Source of the DNA: Alphaproteobacteria bacterium
Lineage (GTDB): Bacteria > Pseudomonadota > Alphaproteobacteria > DSM-16000 > Inquilinaceae
Reading direction: 5' to 3'
Length of the DNA: 64,000 nt
Assembly (NCBI GenBank): GCA_028284045.1
Contig: JANQSN010000040.1
Coordinates: 1-64,000 of the forward strand
Part shown: positions 55,830 to 64,000 of the stretch, piece after piece
Layout: every line of letters starts with the position of its first letter
Numbering within the stretch: the first letter of the stretch is position 1
The notes under the pieces: generated by a model
The model's input: the letters and a program-made list of their open reading frames with translations, nothing else
Told to the model about the DNA's origin: nothing
Database searches by the model: none
Translations under genes and position numbers: made by a program

Positions 55830-56708
55830 TCAGTCGAGCTGCAGGCTGCTGCGGATATCGCGGATGATGTCGTAGTCGGCGTCGGTGATCGGCGCGAACC
55901 CGTCCGCGGAGAAGGGGCCGAGGACGGCGTCGCCGACCTCCGTACCCGGTTCCAGCTCCAGGAACGCGTTGCGGATGTTCTCCTGCAGCTCCGCCGTCAG
56001 GTCGGTACGCATGACCCAGGGATATTGCGGGATGTCGGAGGAGTAGCCGATGACCACCACCCGATCCGCATCGACCGTGCCGCGCTCCAAGAGGCGTTCG
56101 AAGATCGGCAGGCTGAGGCCGCCGACCTGGGCGTTGCCCAGCTCGACATTGCGGGCGACCGCGTCGTGGGCGCCGGTGAAGTTCTCCTCATAGTCCTCGC
56201 CGACGGCGACACCCGCCTGCAGGAGGGTGAACTTCGGCGCGAAATGGCTGGAGGTGGACGCCTGGTCGCCGAAGGCGATGTCGATGCCGGAGCCTTCGAT
56301 GTCGGCGATCTCGGTGATGCCGGCATCGGCGTTGGCGATCAGCACCGACTGATAGGTCGAGCTGCCGTTGCGCAGCCGTGCGGCGAAGGGCTCGATATCG
56401 AAGTCGCCGCCGTCCATGCGGTCCTTGGCGATGGTGTAGGAGGCTGGGCCGAAATAGGCGACGTCGACCCGCCCGAAGCGCATGGCCTCGATCATCGAGG
56501 AATAGTCGGTGGTGACGATCAGCTCGATCTCTCGGCCCAGCACGTTCTCCAGATGCGCCGCCAGCGGCTGGTTGTCCTGGATCACGGTGGCGGCGTTCTC
56601 GTCCGGCAGGAGCGCGATGCGCATGGTCTCCGGGTCGTGGGTGCCGCCGGCGAGGCTGGCGCTGGCGCTGAAGCTCAGCGCGGCGGCGGCCAGGATCATC
56701 CGGTTCAT
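55830..56708 (-). CDS. ptxB: Phosphite/phosphonate ABC transporter binding protein
   Basis: 292 residues from ATG 56708, which follows GAGGAGAG. A Sec signal peptide (MILAAAALSFSASASLAGG) is present, so it is periplasmic. The PhnD-like body has IALLPDENAATV, DYSSMIEAMRFGRVDVAYFGPASY and FGDQASTSSHFAPKFTLL. Phosphite rather than phosphonate is inferred from ptxD. It is followed by the permease gene 44 bases downstream. Confidence 0.9.
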   Translation of the reverse strand: MNRMILAAAALSFSASASLAGGTHDPETMRIALLPDENAATVIQDNQPLAAHLENVLGREIELIVTTDYSSMIEAMRFGRVDVAYFGPASYTIAKDRMDGGDFDIEPFAARLRNGSSTYQSVLIANADAGITEIADIEGSGIDIAFGDQASTSSHFAPKFTLLQAGVAVGEDYEENFTGAHDAVARNVELGNAQVGGLSLPIFERLLERGTVDADRVVVIGYSSDIPQYPWVMRTDLTAELQENIRNAFLELEPGTEVGDAVLGPFSADGFAPITDADYDIIRDIRSSLQLD

Positions 56709-56763
56709 CGTCGTCTCTCCTCGATGCAAGGGCAGTGGGTCGGCCCAGCGGGCCATTCGGGCT

Positions 56764-57588
56764 CTAGGCGGGGGTGCCGTAGATGCGTGCCAATGTCGGC
56801 GGGTCGAGCGCCGGCGGCGGGCCGTCGAAGACGATCGCGCCCTGCGCCAGGCCGACGATCCGGTCGGCGAATTCGCGGGCGTATTCGAGCTGGTGCAGGC
56901 TGACCACCACGGCGATACGGTCCTCCTTGCAGATGGTCCGAAGCACGCTCAAGACGCGGCGCGAGGCGGTCGGATCCAGCGACGCCACCGGCTCGTCCGC
57001 CAGGATCATCTTCGGCTCTTGGGCGAGTGCGCGCGCGATGCCGACGCGCTGCTGCTGTCCACCGGAGAGGTTGTCGCAGCGCACCAGCGCCTTCTCGAAC
57101 AGGCCGACCCGGTCCAGACAGTCCAATGCCAACCGTCGCTCCGCCGCGGAGAAGCCTAGCATCGTGCGCCACGATGAATGCCGGCCGAGCCGCGAGGTCA
57201 GCACATTGTGCATCGCCGTCAGCCGGCCGATGAGCTGATGTTGCTGGAAGATCATCGCGGTGTCGCGGCGATGACGGCGCACCAGCGCGCGCGAGGACAA
57301 GGCCCCGATATCGCGCGACCGCACCGTGCCCTGGGTCGGCGCCACCAGCAGGTTCAAGCTGCGCAGCAGCGTCGACTTGCCGGCGCCGGACGGTCCCAGC
57401 AGCACCGTCATCTCGCCGTCCGCCAGGTCCAGATCCGTCGGCCGCAGCGCCGTCGTGCCGTTGGGGTAGACCACGCCGACCCCGTCCAGCCGCATGATCG
57501 GCTGCGTCGGGGCGGCGGTGCGCGCCGCCGGCACCGCCGCGGCGGCGTGGACGTCCGGGGTATCGGCATGGGCAGCGTTGAGGACCAT
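56764..57588 (-). CDS. ptxA: Phosphite/phosphonate ABC transporter ATPase
   Basis: 274 residues, PhnC family. Walker A GPSGAGKSTLLRSL, signature LSGGQQQRVGIARAL, Walker B MILADEPVASLDP, and the H-loop VVVSLHQ. It is the first gene of the minus-strand transport unit; the first 30 residues before the domain are Ala-rich and not conserved. Divergent from ptxD with a 174-base gap. Confidence 0.9.
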   Translation of the reverse strand: MVLNAAHADTPDVHAAAAVPAARTAAPTQPIMRLDGVGVVYPNGTTALRPTDLDLADGEMTVLLGPSGAGKSTLLRSLNLLVAPTQGTVRSRDIGALSSRALVRRHRRDTAMIFQQHQLIGRLTAMHNVLTSRLGRHSSWRTMLGFSAAERRLALDCLDRVGLFEKALVRCDNLSGGQQQRVGIARALAQEPKMILADEPVASLDPTASRRVLSVLRTICKEDRIAVVVSLHQLEYAREFADRIVGLAQGAIVFDGPPPALDPPTLARIYGTPA

Positions 57589-57656
57589 GGCGGTCGCTCT
57601 CCCCGGGTCGGCCCGACGCGTCGTCGGAAGGCGTGATCGTTCTGAGCGGCTTGGCT

Positions 57657-57676
57657 ATTGGATTGCGTTTTCCAAT
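57657..57676. promoter_or_regulatory. Palindrome between ptxA and ptxD, candidate PtxE site
   Basis: ATTGGA, eight bases, TCCAAT: a perfect 6-bp inverted repeat in the AT-richer middle of the divergent gap. It is of the size and symmetry bound by LysR proteins, and ptxE encodes one. I did not find a convincing PhoB box in the gap. The link to PtxE is inferred. Confidence 0.45.
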
Positions 57677-57762
57677 TCAAATGAAGTTTCGATGACGTAT
57701 TGCGATCGATCGGGTGTCTTGCTACTCAGGGTGCAGCACGCCAGCGGGAGGCCGCCGACCCG

Positions 57763-58773
57763 ATGAGTTCCAAGATCGTCGTCGCCAATCGTGTCGACGA
57801 AGCGGTGCTGGACCGGCTGCGCCGGGTCGGCGAGGTGGTCGCCAACGGCCAGGACGAGCCGATGTCGCCGACCGCCTTGCGCGCCGCGGCTGCCGATGCC
57901 GCAGCACTGATGGCCTTCATGACGGAAACGGTGGATGCGGCGCTGTTGGACGCCTGTCCGTGCCTCAGGATCGTGGCCGCCGCGCTGAAGGGGTTCGACA
58001 ATCTCGACATCGCCGCCTGCACCGAGCGCGGGGTCGCCGTCACCATCGTGCCGGACCTGCTGACCGAGCCGACGGCGGAGCTGACGCTGGGCCTGATGAT
58101 CGCGTTGGCGCGCAATTTCCGGGCGGGGGAGGCGCATATGCGCGCCGGCGCGTTCGCCGGCTGGCGCCCGCATCTCTACGGCAGCACGCTGCAGGGGGCG
58201 ACGGTCGGCGTGATCGGCGCCGGTGCGGTCGGTCGGGCGATCTTGCGCCTGCTGTCGGGCTTCCGCGGCCGGCGGATCTATCACGATAGGCAACCGCTCG
58301 ATGCGGCGAGCGCGGCGGCGCTGGGCGCGGAGCGGGTGTCGCTGGCGGCGCTCCAGGCGGCGTCGGATTTCGTGGTGCTGGCGCTGCCGCTGACCGCCGC
58401 GACCCAGGGGCTGGTGGGCGCGGCATTCCTGGCGGCGATGAAGCCGGGGGCGCGGCTGGTCAATCCGGCCCGCGGCAGCCTGGTGGACGAGGCGGCGGTC
58501 GCCGCGGCGCTGGCCGACGGGCATCTCGCCGGCTATGCCGCCGACACCTTCGCCATGGAGGACTGGGCGCGTCCGGATCGCCCGGCGGCGGTGCATCCGG
58601 GTCTGCTCGCCTCCGACAAGACGGTGCTGACGCCGCATATCGGCTCCGCCGTCGTCGCGGTCCGCGCCGCCATCGCCGAGAGCGCAGCCGACAGCATCAT
58701 CACCGTGCTGCAGGGCGGGGTGCCGGAGACCATCGTCAACCCCGACGCCCTGGCGGTCGCCGCGCGATGCTGA
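57763..58773 (+). CDS. ptxD: Phosphite (phosphonate) dehydrogenase PtxD
   Basis: 336 residues, the same length as P. stutzeri PtxD. It oxidises phosphite to phosphate with NAD. Known functional residues are at identical numbers: M53, K76 (ALKGFDN), W134, Y139, R237 (NPARGS), E266 (FAMEDWARPDRP), H292 and S295 (TPHIGSA). The dinucleotide loop is IGAGAVG at 151-157, and position 175 is Asp (Glu in P. stutzeri), consistent with NAD use. It overlaps the LysR gene by 7 bases. Cytoplasmic. Confidence 0.95.
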   Translation: MSSKIVVANRVDEAVLDRLRRVGEVVANGQDEPMSPTALRAAAADAAALMAFMTETVDAALLDACPCLRIVAAALKGFDNLDIAACTERGVAVTIVPDLLTEPTAELTLGLMIALARNFRAGEAHMRAGAFAGWRPHLYGSTLQGATVGVIGAGAVGRAILRLLSGFRGRRIYHDRQPLDAASAAALGAERVSLAALQAASDFVVLALPLTAATQGLVGAAFLAAMKPGARLVNPARGSLVDEAAVAAALADGHLAGYAADTFAMEDWARPDRPAAVHPGLLASDKTVLTPHIGSAVVAVRAAIAESAADSIITVLQGGVPETIVNPDALAVAARC

Positions 58774-59654
58774 ACCTCGCCCTCCTGCGCAGCTTCGTCA
58801 GCCTGGCGGAGACCGGCAGCTTCCAGGACGCCGCCGCGCGGCTGAGCATCGCCCAGCCGACGCTGTCGCAGCACATCAAGAAGCTGGAACAGGATCTGGG
58901 CGTGGTGCTGATCGAGCGCAGTCATGCCGGCAGCCGCTCCACCCGACACGGCGAACGGCTTTTGCCCTACGCGCGCAGCCTGCTGCGCACGGCGGAGCGC
59001 GCCGCCGCCGTCGCCCGTCAGAACGCCCTGGTCATCGGCTGCAGCGGCAACATCGCCGGCTACTACATCTCCCGGGCGATCAAGCGGTTCCTGGAGGTTG
59101 ACGGCTGGACCGGCGGCTGGGAGGTGCGCACCGCCCCCAACCCGCAGGTGGCGGAGATGCTGGCGCGCCGGGAGATCGATGTCGCCGCCATGGAATGGCC
59201 GATCGAGGATCCGGCGATCGCCGTCACCCCGTGGCGCCGCGCGGCGATGACGGTGATCCTGCCGCCAGACCATGCCTGGGCCGGGCGCGACGCCATCACG
59301 CCGGACGAGTTCCTGACCTTGGCGGTGATCGGCGGCGAGGGCGGGTCGGGCACCGGCACGGTTCTGCGCAGCCTGTTCGGCGCGCGCGCCTCGCACTTGC
59401 AGGTGGTCGCCAATGTCGGCTCCACCGAGGCGGTGAAGAGTGCGGTCAAGGCCGGCCTCGGCGTCTCCATCGTGCTGGCCGACGCCGTCGGCGACGACGT
59501 GGCGGCGGGGCGCCTGGCCGCGGTGCCGATCGCCGGGGCGGCGCTGGAGAAGACCTTCTACATCGCCCGGCCGGCGGACCTGCCCGATCAGGACGTCACG
59601 GCCCGCTTCGCCCACTCGCTGGTCGGCGATCCGCCGGTGCCCACAGACGGCTGA
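58767..59654 (+). CDS. ptxE: LysR-type regulator of the phosphite locus
   Basis: 295 residues. The helix-turn-helix is at about 15-40 (SFQDAAARLSIAQPTLSQHIKKLE), followed by the LysR substrate domain (LVIGCSGNIAGYYISRAIKRF). The start overlaps ptxD, as the regulator does in the P. stutzeri operon. It may control the divergent transporter and ptxD through the palindrome at 57657. Its 3' end overlaps the convergent Nudix gene by 59 bases. Confidence 0.85.
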   Translation: MLNLALLRSFVSLAETGSFQDAAARLSIAQPTLSQHIKKLEQDLGVVLIERSHAGSRSTRHGERLLPYARSLLRTAERAAAVARQNALVIGCSGNIAGYYISRAIKRFLEVDGWTGGWEVRTAPNPQVAEMLARREIDVAAMEWPIEDPAIAVTPWRRAAMTVILPPDHAWAGRDAITPDEFLTLAVIGGEGGSGTGTVLRSLFGARASHLQVVANVGSTEAVKSAVKAGLGVSIVLADAVGDDVAAGRLAAVPIAGAALEKTFYIARPADLPDQDVTARFAHSLVGDPPVPTDG

Positions 59655-60285
59655 GCCGGTCGCGGTTGAGCAGGAACCACTGCAGCGCGATCAGCGTATA
59701 CGCGTTCTCGATCCGGCCCGACTCCAGCAGGGCCGGCACCTCGCCGGCCGGGACGATGCGCACGCGGATGTTCTCGTGCTCCTCGGCCAGGCCGTGGACG
59801 CCGCCCGCACCGGCGCTGTCGACGCGCGCGCAGAACATCTCGATCCGCTCGGTGGAGGTGCCGGGGCTCGGCAGGAAGGCGGCCACCGGCGCCAGGTCCA
59901 AGACGGTGAGCCCAGCCTCCTCGGCGACCTCGCTATGGGCGACCTGTTCGGCGGTGCGTCCCGGCTCGGCCATGCCGCCGACCACCTCGATCAACCAGGC
60001 CGGCCGCCCCGTCAGATGGGCGCCCAGGCGGAACTGCTCCACCAGCACCAGCCGATCGCGCGCCGGATCATAGGGCAGCACGGCGACCGCGCCCGGCGGC
60101 TGGAACATCTCGCGGTTGAAGGCGTCGGACCAGGTGCCGTCGAAGCGCCGGTGACGCAGGCGGTAGCGGTCCAGCGAGAAGAAGCCGCGATGACAGGGCT
60201 CCACCGACAGGATCTCGACATCGTCGCCGGAGTCTTGGGACCGGTCGTTCGGGGTGCCGTTCGAAGGCGCGTTCAGCGGTTCCAT
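59596..60285 (-). CDS. Nudix hydrolase, ADP-ribose pyrophosphatase-like
   Basis: 229 residues. The fold of NudF is clear (GAVAVLPYDPARDRLVLVEQFR, AWLIEVVGGM). The Nudix box is degenerate: the first conserved Glu is R (GMAEPGR) and the Arg of REUxEE is S (HSEVAEEAGL), although the EE pair for metal binding remains. Activity on ADP-ribose is therefore uncertain. The 3' end overlaps ptxE on the other strand. Confidence 0.85.
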   Translation of the reverse strand: MEPLNAPSNGTPNDRSQDSGDDVEILSVEPCHRGFFSLDRYRLRHRRFDGTWSDAFNREMFQPPGAVAVLPYDPARDRLVLVEQFRLGAHLTGRPAWLIEVVGGMAEPGRTAEQVAHSEVAEEAGLTVLDLAPVAAFLPSPGTSTERIEMFCARVDSAGAGGVHGLAEEHENIRVRIVPAGEVPALLESGRIENAYTLIALQWFLLNRDRLSRLWAPADRRPASGRSGP

Positions 60286-60396
60286 GGAAGACCTTGATCC
60301 GACACTATTGGCGGCGGGAAAGGAAACCGTCCGCGGGACCGGCGGTCCCGGCGGCGTCAGTCCGCCGCGGGGCTTTTTCCTTTGACATCAGACGAT

Positions 60397-60417
60397 CAGA
60401 AAACCTAGGGTTTTCTG
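60397..60417. promoter_or_regulatory. Perfect 9-bp-arm palindrome, candidate operator
   Basis: CAGAAAACC, loop TAG, GGTTTTCTG, with AT-rich arms unlike the REP elements of this genome. It lies between the Nudix gene and the ABC operon, about 110 bases upstream of the first and 400 bases upstream of the second. It could be an operator for either unit or a short transcript hairpin. The palindrome is seen; any binding protein is unknown. Confidence 0.4.
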
Positions 60418-60562
60418 CGCTTCTTTCTGGTTGAGGCGCGTGATCGCCGGGCGGGTCGTCGACCCCGGTGGTCGCCGCGGCGATGCGGCACCAGGGCCCG
60501 TGCATTGCACGGACCGATGTCGCCCAGGGCCAGGTCGCAAGGCCGGCCAGGGAGGGGGTGTG

Positions 60563-60589
60563 AAGACCAGTTCAACCTAGGCTGGTCTT
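60563..60589. promoter_or_regulatory. Inverted repeat upstream of the peptide ABC operon
   Basis: AAGACCAG, 11 bases, CTGGTCTT, perfect 8-bp arms, 228 bases before the binding-protein ATG. The spacing fits two DNA turns between half-site centres, as for a dimeric repressor. No boxes of a promoter could be named with confidence nearby. Confidence 0.4.
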
Positions 60590-60816
60590 TGAAATTCAGA
60601 GGCTTGGTTCCGGAAGTTGAGGCAGCGCGTGAGCGTGGTGCCGACGCATCCCAAGACGGCCGGGCCAGCATGGGCCGGCCGGAACGACCGGCCGAGACGA
60701 GCGGCGGACCGCCCGGTTCCCGCCGCTGGCGAAATCGCTTGCGGGGCGCAGGACCTAGACGCGCGGACCGCAACCAATGCGCGATAATCACGAAACAGGG
60801 ACGGGAGCTCACATCA

Positions 60817-62481
60817 ATGGGTATCAAGGATCTGGGACGCGTGCACCGGCTGCTGCCGGGGCTGGCGGAGAAGATGGCCGAAGGCAAGCTCGGCCGGCGC
60901 GAGTTCCTGCGCACCTCAACGCTGCTCGGCCTGTCGGCCACCGCCGCCTACGGCGTGGTGGCGGAGCTGACCGGCGTCGACCTGATGCCCAAGGCCTCCG
61001 CCCAGGAGCCGACTCGCGGCGGTGTCCTGCGGATCTCCATGAACATCAAGGAGATCACCGATCCGGCGATCTACGACTGGTCGGAGAAGGGCAATGTCGC
61101 CCGCCACATCGTGGAGAGCCTGGCCCAGGTCGGCGCCGACAACATCACCCGGCCCTTCCTGGCCGAGAGCTGGACGGCGTCGGACGATCTGACGAGCTGG
61201 ACCTTCAATCTCCGCCAGGGCGTGAAGTGGAGCAATGGCGACGACTTCACCGCCGATGACGTGATCTTCAACTTCGAACGCTGGCTGGATCCGGAGGTCG
61301 GGTCCTCCAACTACGGCCGCTTCGCCCTTCTGCGCGGGCCGAACGACGGCGATCCAATGATCGAGAACGCGGTCGTCAAGATCGACGACCACACGGTGCA
61401 GCTCAATCTGCGGGAGCCGATGCTGGCGCTGCCGGAGAGCATGGGCGACTACCCGGCGCTGATCGTCCACCGCCGCTTCGTCGAGGAAGGCGGCAATCTG
61501 GTGGAGAACCCGGTGGGTACCGGCCCGTTCACGCTGGAGCGCTTCGGCGTGGGCCAGGAAGCCGTGTTCACCAGGCGCGAGGATCCGTATTGGGGCGGCG
61601 AGGTCTATCTCGACGGCCTGCATTACATCGACCATGGCGACGACCCGTCGGCCTGGCTGGCCGCCTTGGCCTCGGGCCAGGTGGACGTGCTCTACCGCCT
61701 GTTCGTGGAGCAGGTGCCGGCCGCCCAGGCGATTCCCGGCCTGGAGATCCTGGAGACGCCGACCGCCCAGACCGGCGTGGCGCGCATGAAGGTGACCGAG
61801 CCGCCCTTCGACAATCCGCTGGTGCGCAAGGCGGTTCAGCGCTGCGTCGACAACGCCGCCGTGCTGGACCTCGCCTACCAGAACCTCGGCGTCGTGGCGG
61901 AAGACCACCATGTCGCGCCGATCCACCCGGAATACGCCACGCTGCCGGCGATGGAGCAGAACTACGACGAGGCGCGCGCGCTGTTGGCGGAAGCCGGGTA
62001 TGCCGACGGCCTCGACATCACCATCGATTGCGTCGCCCAGCCGCCGTGGGAGCCGAACACCTGCCAGGTGATCGCGGAGATGCTGCGGCCGGCCGGCATC
62101 AATCTGTCGGTGAACATCATGCCCGGCGGCACCTATTGGGACCGCTGGACCACCGCGCCGTTCGGCTTCACGTCCTGGACGCACCGTCCGCTGGGCGTGC
62201 AGGTGCTCAACCTCGCCTACCGCACCGGCGAGGCGTGGAACGAAAGCTCCTACAGCAATCCGGAGTTCGACACCCTGCTGGACCGGGCCAACGGCATCTA
62301 CGACGTCGACGAGCGGCGGGAGGTGATGGCGCAGCTCCAGCAGATCCTGCAGGACGACGCGGTGATCATTCAGCCGTTCTGGCGCTCGGAGTTCACGGCG
62401 GTGGGGCCCGGCGTGCGCGAGTTCGCTCTGCACCCGGCCAACGAGATCCACATCAACAAGACCTGGCTGGAAACCGCGTGA
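60817..62481 (+). CDS. Peptide-type ABC transporter substrate-binding protein
   Basis: 554 residues from ATG 60817, with GGGAG about ten bases upstream. A twin-arginine-type signal ([19 protein letters not shown]) targets it to the periplasm, cleaved near ASAQ. The SBP_bac_5 family body has [21 protein letters not shown] and [13 protein letters not shown]. It is followed by two permease genes of the dipeptide family. Ligand unknown (peptide, opine or similar). An earlier start at 60505 is open but not conserved. Confidence 0.9.
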   Translation: MGIKDLGRVHRLLPGLAEKMAEGKLGRREFLRTSTLLGLSATAAYGVVAELTGVDLMPKASAQEPTRGGVLRISMNIKEITDPAIYDWSEKGNVARHIVESLAQVGADNITRPFLAESWTASDDLTSWTFNLRQGVKWSNGDDFTADDVIFNFERWLDPEVGSSNYGRFALLRGPNDGDPMIENAVVKIDDHTVQLNLREPMLALPESMGDYPALIVHRRFVEEGGNLVENPVGTGPFTLERFGVGQEAVFTRREDPYWGGEVYLDGLHYIDHGDDPSAWLAALASGQVDVLYRLFVEQVPAAQAIPGLEILETPTAQTGVARMKVTEPPFDNPLVRKAVQRCVDNAAVLDLAYQNLGVVAEDHHVAPIHPEYATLPAMEQNYDEARALLAEAGYADGLDITIDCVAQPPWEPNTCQVIAEMLRPAGINLSVNIMPGGTYWDRWTTAPFGFTSWTHRPLGVQVLNLAYRTGEAWNESSYSNPEFDTLLDRANGIYDVDERREVMAQLQQILQDDAVIIQPFWRSEFTAVGPGVREFALHPANEIHINKTWLETA

Positions 62482-62535
62482 TCTGACTTGGGAGCGAGAG
62501 AGGCGCGCCGTCCCATGAGACGGCCGCCCTCTTGC

Positions 62536-62565
62536 GCACCCCGCCGGCGAACGCCGACGGGGTGC
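62536..62565 (+). promoter_or_regulatory. Stable hairpin between binding protein and permease genes
   Basis: Stem GCACCCCG and CGGGGTGC with an inner CGGCG/CGCCG stem, one mismatch between. There is no T-run. Such structures after the binding-protein gene often stabilise its mRNA or reduce permease expression; that role is inferred. Confidence 0.5.
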
Positions 62566-62639
62566 GGCCTTTGGCGGCGGCCGATCCGGGCGGCCGCCGA
62601 TCGCGAGCGGACTCCTCCTTCTAGCCGCGGAGCCAGGTC

Positions 62640-63572
62640 ATGGTGATCTTTCTGGCCAAGCGCGCCGCCTTCATGCTGTTGACCATGCTGGCGGTCTCGA
62701 TCCTCGTTTTCCTCCTGTTGGAGGTGAACGGGGAGTCGGTCGCGGTCAAGGTGCTGGGCCCCTATACGTCGGAGGAGCAGCGGCGCCTCTGGCTCGAAGC
62801 CAACGGCTATTTCGAGCCCTGGTATGTCCGCTATTTCGGCTGGCTGGCCAATATGGCCTCCGGCGATTTCGGCGAGAGCCTGCGCTTCAAGGTGCCGGTG
62901 GGCGACGTTCTATGGCCGCGGCTGCTGAACACCGCGATCCTCGGCGGCATGGTCTTCGCCATCATGGTCCCGCTGGCCTTGGTCTTGGGCGTGCTGGCCG
63001 GCATGCGCGAAGGATCGGCGCTCGACCGCACGATCACCGTCGGCGCCGTGGTGACGACCTCCATCCCGGAATTCGCCAGCTCGGTCCTGCTGGCCTTCAT
63101 CTTCGTCTTCTATCTGGCGTGGCTGCCCGGCACCAGCACGATGAGCGAAGGCTTCGACCTCTCGCAGATGGTGCTGCCGGTGATGGTGCTGGTGCTCTAC
63201 GGCTTCGGCTACATCGCCCGCATGATGCGCGCCTCGATGGCCGAGGTGATGCAGAGCGCCTACATCAAGACCGCCCGGCTGAAGGGACTGCCGGTGCAGC
63301 GGGTGATCCTGCGCCATGCGCTCCGCAACGCGCTGATCGCGCCCTTCACGGTGATCATCCTGCAGATCAACTGGCTGCTCTCGGGCGTGATCGTGGTGGA
63401 GTTCTACTTCGCCTACAACGGCTTCGGCCGCCTGTTGCTGGAGGCGTCGCTGAACCAGGACATCTACCTGATCCAGGCCTGCGCCATGGTCGCGGTGTTC
63501 GTGGCCGTCGGCACGCAGACGCTGGCCGATATCGGCTACACCTATCTCAACCCGCGCATCCGGTTCACCTGA
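62640..63572 (+). CDS. Dipeptide-type ABC transporter permease (DppB family)
   Basis: 310 residues with about six membrane helices. The motif YIKTARLKGLPVQRVILRHALRNAL near residue 205-230, given here in pieces as YIKTARLKGLP and ILRHALRNAL, is the ATPase-contact loop. The gene is 158 bases after the binding protein gene and 28 bases before the second permease. It belongs to one operon with them. Confidence 0.92.
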   Translation: MVIFLAKRAAFMLLTMLAVSILVFLLLEVNGESVAVKVLGPYTSEEQRRLWLEANGYFEPWYVRYFGWLANMASGDFGESLRFKVPVGDVLWPRLLNTAILGGMVFAIMVPLALVLGVLAGMREGSALDRTITVGAVVTTSIPEFASSVLLAFIFVFYLAWLPGTSTMSEGFDLSQMVLPVMVLVLYGFGYIARMMRASMAEVMQSAYIKTARLKGLPVQRVILRHALRNALIAPFTVIILQINWLLSGVIVVEFYFAYNGFGRLLLEASLNQDIYLIQACAMVAVFVAVGTQTLADIGYTYLNPRIRFT

Positions 63573-63600
63573 TCGAGCGCCACGGCGGAGGACAGAAGCC

Positions 63601-64000
63601 ATGACCGATCGGACCGTGGACGCGCCGGCGCCGCGACGCCAGAGCCCCCTGATCGGCGCGCTGAAGGCGGCGCTGCTGCTGCGCGAGAGCATCGTCGGCA
63701 CGGTCGGTGCGCTGATCATCCTGTTCTGGGTGTTCGTCGCCCTGTTCGCCGGGCTGCTGGCGCCCTACGACCCGATCGCGCAGATGACGCCGTTCCAGGC
63801 GCCCTTCGCCACCGACGCCGACGGCAACTTCTTCCTCTTGGGCACCGACCATCTCGGCCGGGACGTGCTGTCGCGCATCATCTTCGGGGCGCAGCGCGTG
63901 CTGATCTATGCGCCGCTGGCCACCTTCTCCGCCTATGCCGTCGGCATCGTCATGGGGCTGCTGGCCGGCTACAAGCGCGGCTGGGTCGACGATGTGTTGA
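63601..64000 (+). CDS. Dipeptide-type ABC transporter permease (DppC family), 5' part
   Basis: 133 codons in view; the gene continues past the window end. An N-terminal disordered stretch is followed by a membrane helix (GTVGALIILFWVFVALFAG), LAPYDPIAQ, and the DppC motif FLLGTDHLGRDVLSRIIFGA. It pairs with the DppB-type permease just upstream. ATPase genes of the operon are presumably downstream, outside the window. Confidence 0.92.
   Translation, partial: MTDRTVDAPAPRRQSPLIGALKAALLLRESIVGTVGALIILFWVFVALFAGLLAPYDPIAQMTPFQAPFATDADGNFFLLGTDHLGRDVLSRIIFGAQRVLIYAPLATFSAYAVGIVMGLLAGYKRGWVDDVL

Larger units (their letters stand above)
60286..60816. other. Regulatory-looking intergenic region before the peptide ABC operon
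   Basis: No gene is supported, though the binding-protein frame is open back to 60505. Three structures stand out. At 60349-60378 a 6-bp GC stem is followed nine bases later by five T residues on the plus strand, perhaps a terminator. At 60397-60417 there is a perfect palindrome CAGAAAACC TAG GGTTTTCTG. At 60563-60589 there is an inverted repeat AAGACCAG, 11 bases, CTGGTCTT. The last two could be operators. Confidence 0.5.

Overview
The window is GC-rich alphaproteobacterial chromosome. Gene order and content suggest a Rhodospirillales-like bacterium: acpS-lepB-rnc-era-recO-parC in one direction, a pcm/tolC/popZ/valS block, tetrameric sarcosine oxidase genes, aspartate/glutamate leucyltransferase, and a perfect CtrA-type site upstream of motA. 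All names come from reading the sequence; no database search was run.

Layout. 1-1.7 kb: the end of a cation/proton antiporter, then an IS110-family transposase whose mRNA leader can fold over its own ribosome binding site. 1.8-8.7 kb: fhs and soxBDAG, for one-carbon units from sarcosine. 8.9-14.9 kb: a tightly overlapped housekeeping operon (acpS, lepB, rnc, era, recO, parC), followed by an isolated AT-richer small gene. 15.7-24.0 kb: two paralogous TRAP permease pairs back to back, a polyamine operon (speD, an odd class V aminotransferase-fold gene, speE), and a TRAP binding protein. 24.2-29.7 kb: leucyl-transferase bpt with the alpha-E and circularly permuted ATP-grasp genes, then motB and motA. 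29.9-36.7 kb: a dimethylformamidase-like/flavin-reductase-like fusion reading frame, an exported hydrolase, an AT-rich lipoprotein gene, a decayed copy of the hydrolase 5' end, and a MocR regulator.

36.8-49.8 kb: a class III aminotransferase that runs into an antisense tRNA-Cys, pcm-like, tolC, popZ, valS, a Phd/VapC toxin-antitoxin pair, ilvD and a membrane PAS histidine kinase. 50-53 kb: a split Aer-like chemosensor (PAS protein plus membrane MCP) and an exported protein of unknown function. 53-59.7 kb: alaX, a cysteine synthase, and a phosphite uptake and oxidation locus in which the ptxABC-type transporter is transcribed divergently from ptxD and ptxE. PtxD keeps the known catalytic residues at the same numbering as the Pseudomonas stutzeri enzyme. 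59.6-64 kb: a Nudix hydrolase with a degenerate box, and the start of a dipeptide-type ABC transporter operon that leaves the window.

Structural themes: two families of REP-like palindromes between genes, three unrelated 15-bp tandem repeats (two of them in-frame at protein N-termini), and a few AT-rich islands that look acquired. The most interesting items are the divergent phosphite locus, the transposase leader hairpin, the fused amidohydrolase/flavin reductase frame, the Asp-to-Asn change in the polyamine-operon PLP protein, and the aminotransferase/tRNA-Cys overlap.
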